Below, piece by piece: positions 62,981-64,000 of a stretch of 64,000 nt of DNA. Every line of letters starts with the position of its first letter. Within the stretch, counting starts at the first letter, position 1. A program made the position numbers and the translations under genes. This stretch comes from Veillonellaceae bacterium SB90 (GTDB lineage: Bacteria > Bacillota > Negativicutes > Selenomonadales > Selenomonadaceae): positions 45,627-109,626 of the forward strand of contig CABJCJ010000003.1 of NCBI GenBank assembly GCA_902364065.1, given 5' to 3'. The notes below the pieces were generated by a model. It saw nothing but the letters and a program-made list of their open reading frames with translations. It was not told the DNA's origin and made no database searches.

Positions 62981-63009
62981 ATGTTACACGCTTGAAAAAT
63001 ACCTGTCAA
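62981..63009 (-). promoter_or_regulatory. Promoter of the cobI-ABC operon
   Basis: On the minus strand TTGACA (63004-63009) and TAACAT (62981-62986) are 17 bases apart. The leader of about 95 bases has a TCACCG/CGGTGA hairpin but no recognisable cobalamin riboswitch. The -35 box directly abuts the repeat region that starts near 63010. Confidence 0.8.
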
Positions 63010-63047
63010 ATCCTTAGGTGCGCGGGGAAGGCCGCGCTTCGAGGCAC

Positions 63048-63157
63048 AATGCATCCCGCAGCATCATCGGTCGTACGCATATCCTCGCCCATGAACCCCT
63101 TTCGGCCCCACGGGCTACACCCGGGGATGCCACCGGCATCCCGCGCTTCGCGCCCCC
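63048..63157 (+). repeat. GGATGCC repeat module, left copy
   Basis: About 110 bases nearly identical to 63491-63598, on the same strand, on the other side of the long palindrome. It contains the perfect hairpin GGGATGCC-ACC-GGCATCCC. No coding potential is supported. Confidence 0.85.
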
Positions 63158-63227
63158 GTGCGCAGGGACGGCTGCGCGACTTGCTGCGCTCGTTGTCCTG
63201 CCGAGGAAAATGAGCCCGAGCGGAGGG

Positions 63228-63496
63228 TGTATTCCGCCTGGAGGCGCGTGGCGATTGCCCGTAATCGCATGGAGGGGACGAGGGAGCATAAGCGGAGCGT
63301 TGGCGCCTGGCGTTAAGAAGGGATTTTTTCCTCTCTAGCTTCCTGACGAATGTGCGTCGTTCAAGCAGCGCGCGTTTCGTACATTCGTCGGGCTGCATTA
63401 AAAAGGAAAAAATCCCTTTAGCCAGCCGACTTCGCGCAGCGTTGCTCCCTCGTCCCCTCCTTTTCGCATTCAGCCACGCGCCGAAGCCGGAATGCA
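63228..63496. repeat. Long palindromic intergenic element, copy 2 (269 bp)
   Basis: TGTATTCCG (63228-63236) pairs with CGGAATGCA (63488-63496). Then GGCGCGTGGC (63243-63252) pairs with GCCACGCGCC (63473-63482), and a perfect 15-bp arm (63274-63288) pairs with 63443-63457. AAGGGATTTTTTCC pairs with GGAAAAAATCCCTT, and GACGAATGT with ACATTCGTC. The interior is about 80% alike to copy 1 by eye. Strand is given as undefined because the fold is symmetric. Confidence 0.92.
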
Positions 63497-63598
63497 TCCC
63501 GCAGCGTCATCGGTCGTACGCATATCCTCGCCCATGGACCCTTTCGGCCCTGCGGGCCACACCCGGGGATGCCACCGGCATCCCGCGCTTCGCGCCCC
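63491..63598 (+). repeat. GGATGCC repeat module, right copy
   Basis: Direct repeat of 63048-63157, starting within the end of the long palindrome and carrying the same GGGATGCC-ACC-GGCATCCC hairpin. The following bases to 63715 hold a CCTTCCCC-GTGCG-CGGGGAAGG palindrome (63689-63711) and no supported gene. Confidence 0.85.
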
Positions 63599-63715
63599 TG
63601 CGGGGCTGCAACGCTTGTGAGAACTTGCTGTCGGGGATTGTTCTTACACCCGTCCGTTCATGGACCTCTTCCACCGCTTCGCGGTCCCCCTTCCCCGTGC
63701 GCGGGGAAGGCTAAA

Positions 63716-63758
63716 AACAAAAATGGCGCGGCAAGCGTGATGCCTGCGGCGTCATTTT
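63716..63758 (-). terminator. Terminator after the autotransporter gene
   Basis: An imperfect hairpin has AAAAATG and GCGTCATTTTT-type arms enclosing GCGGCA/TGCCTGC pairs. The minus strand continues in T-runs about five bases after the autotransporter stop. Confidence 0.75.
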
Positions 63759-63762
63759 TCTA

Positions 63763-64000
63763 TCAGAATTGCCAGTTGATGCCGATGTTGCCCTGCCATT
63801 TCTTGTGCCAGTCACTGCCGAACGAGCGCTGGACGTCGCCGTAAAGGGTCGTGCGGTCGTTCAGGCGGTACGTGCCGCCGAGGCTGGCTTCGTACCAGGT
63901 GCTGCCGTAATCGCGTGACCAGTCCATTGTCTCGCCATCGCTGGCGGAGAGATGCATGCCACGGCGGCCGCCGAACTCGTGCAGCGCGGAGAGGCGCAGG
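63763..64000 (-). CDS. Autotransporter outer-membrane beta-barrel domain, C-terminal fragment
   Basis: The reading frame is open to the window edge, so only the last 79 residues or so are seen. LSALHEFGG, then alternating hydrophobic/polar strands (YEASLGGTYRLNDRTTLYGDV in part) and the terminal Phe in GINWQF are typical of autotransporter barrels assembled by BamA. This is direct evidence for an outer membrane. The passenger domain lies outside the window. Confidence 0.9.
   Translation of the reverse strand, partial: LRLSALHEFGGRRGMHLSASDGETMDWSRDYGSTWYEASLGGTYRLNDRTTLYGDVQRSFGSDWHKKWQGNIGINWQF

Noticed and set aside
62878..63009. Cobalamin riboswitch before cobI
   Set aside because: The B12 box (GCCACTG) and the other conserved blocks are missing, and the leader is too short for the full aptamer.
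63006..63844. Several open frames in the right repeat region, and similar ones at 49954-50423
   Set aside because: They overlap palindromic repeats on both strands, lack ribosome binding sites and have low-complexity Arg/Pro/Ala composition.

Overview
The window looks like chromosomal DNA from a GC-rich, diderm Firmicute, most likely Negativicutes (Selenomonas/Mitsuokella-like). This placement is an inference. The housekeeping genes and regulation are Firmicute in style: GGAGG ribosome binding sites, an FMN riboswitch, a THF riboswitch before a folT-type gene, hemZ, tmcAL, ribBA and a Bacillus-like Fur. Yet the right edge holds the C-terminus of an outer-membrane autotransporter beta-barrel. 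Most genes lie on the minus strand in long, tightly packed operons.

Layout. 1-2637: a broken xanthine permease, xpt, queE and queD. 2713-6215: a GT2 glycosyltransferase, pssA and psd (phosphatidylethanolamine synthesis), and a WecG/TagA glycosyltransferase. 6392-11442: fur-hemZ-hisS-aspS. 11562-15812: recJ-rel. 15973-22638: pncB-aroE-tgt-yajC-fau-secD-secF. 22901-26334: a D-2-hydroxyacid dehydrogenase, a THF-riboswitch-controlled folate transporter subunit and an MFS transporter. 26411-31432: ADP-ribosylglycohydrolase and GNAT genes, followed by a visibly AT-richer island (dcuC-like transporter and M20 peptidase, with a divergent LysR). 31641-34318: a secreted protein and a large glutamine synthetase with a structured leader. 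34499-43405: mnmA, a DUF2939-like protein, a NYN-domain protein with a ribbon-helix-helix tail, a DUF3783-like protein, a coiled-coil membrane protein, an SsuABC-type ABC transporter and a duplicated HExxH protein. 43626-49937: tmcAL, a DUF815 ATPase, a lipid kinase, a flippase and a DUF4931-like protein. 50452-56598: a DUF45 peptidase, hslO, a phosphoesterase and the complete riboflavin operon ribD-ribE-ribBA-ribH behind an FMN riboswitch. 56790-59312: feoA-feoB plus the FeoB-associated Cys-rich protein, with a Fur box. 59421-62877: cobI with an iron/corrinoid-type ABC transporter. 63763-end: the autotransporter C-terminus.

Most content is conserved core metabolism: queuosine, riboflavin, NAD, shikimate, protein export, phospholipid and stringent response. 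The most unusual signal is a pair of intergenic elements (50080-50347 and 63228-63496), each a near-perfect palindrome of about 270 bp. The two copies differ at several paired positions by compensatory changes, so the fold itself appears to be maintained. Each is flanked by further repeat modules, and one such module recurs in degenerate form next to the AT-rich island. Other points of interest are the NYN-linker-RHH protein and its neighbours, the duplicated HExxH protein with a degenerate second half, the nested hairpin in the glnA leader, and the small deletion that breaks the xanthine permease.
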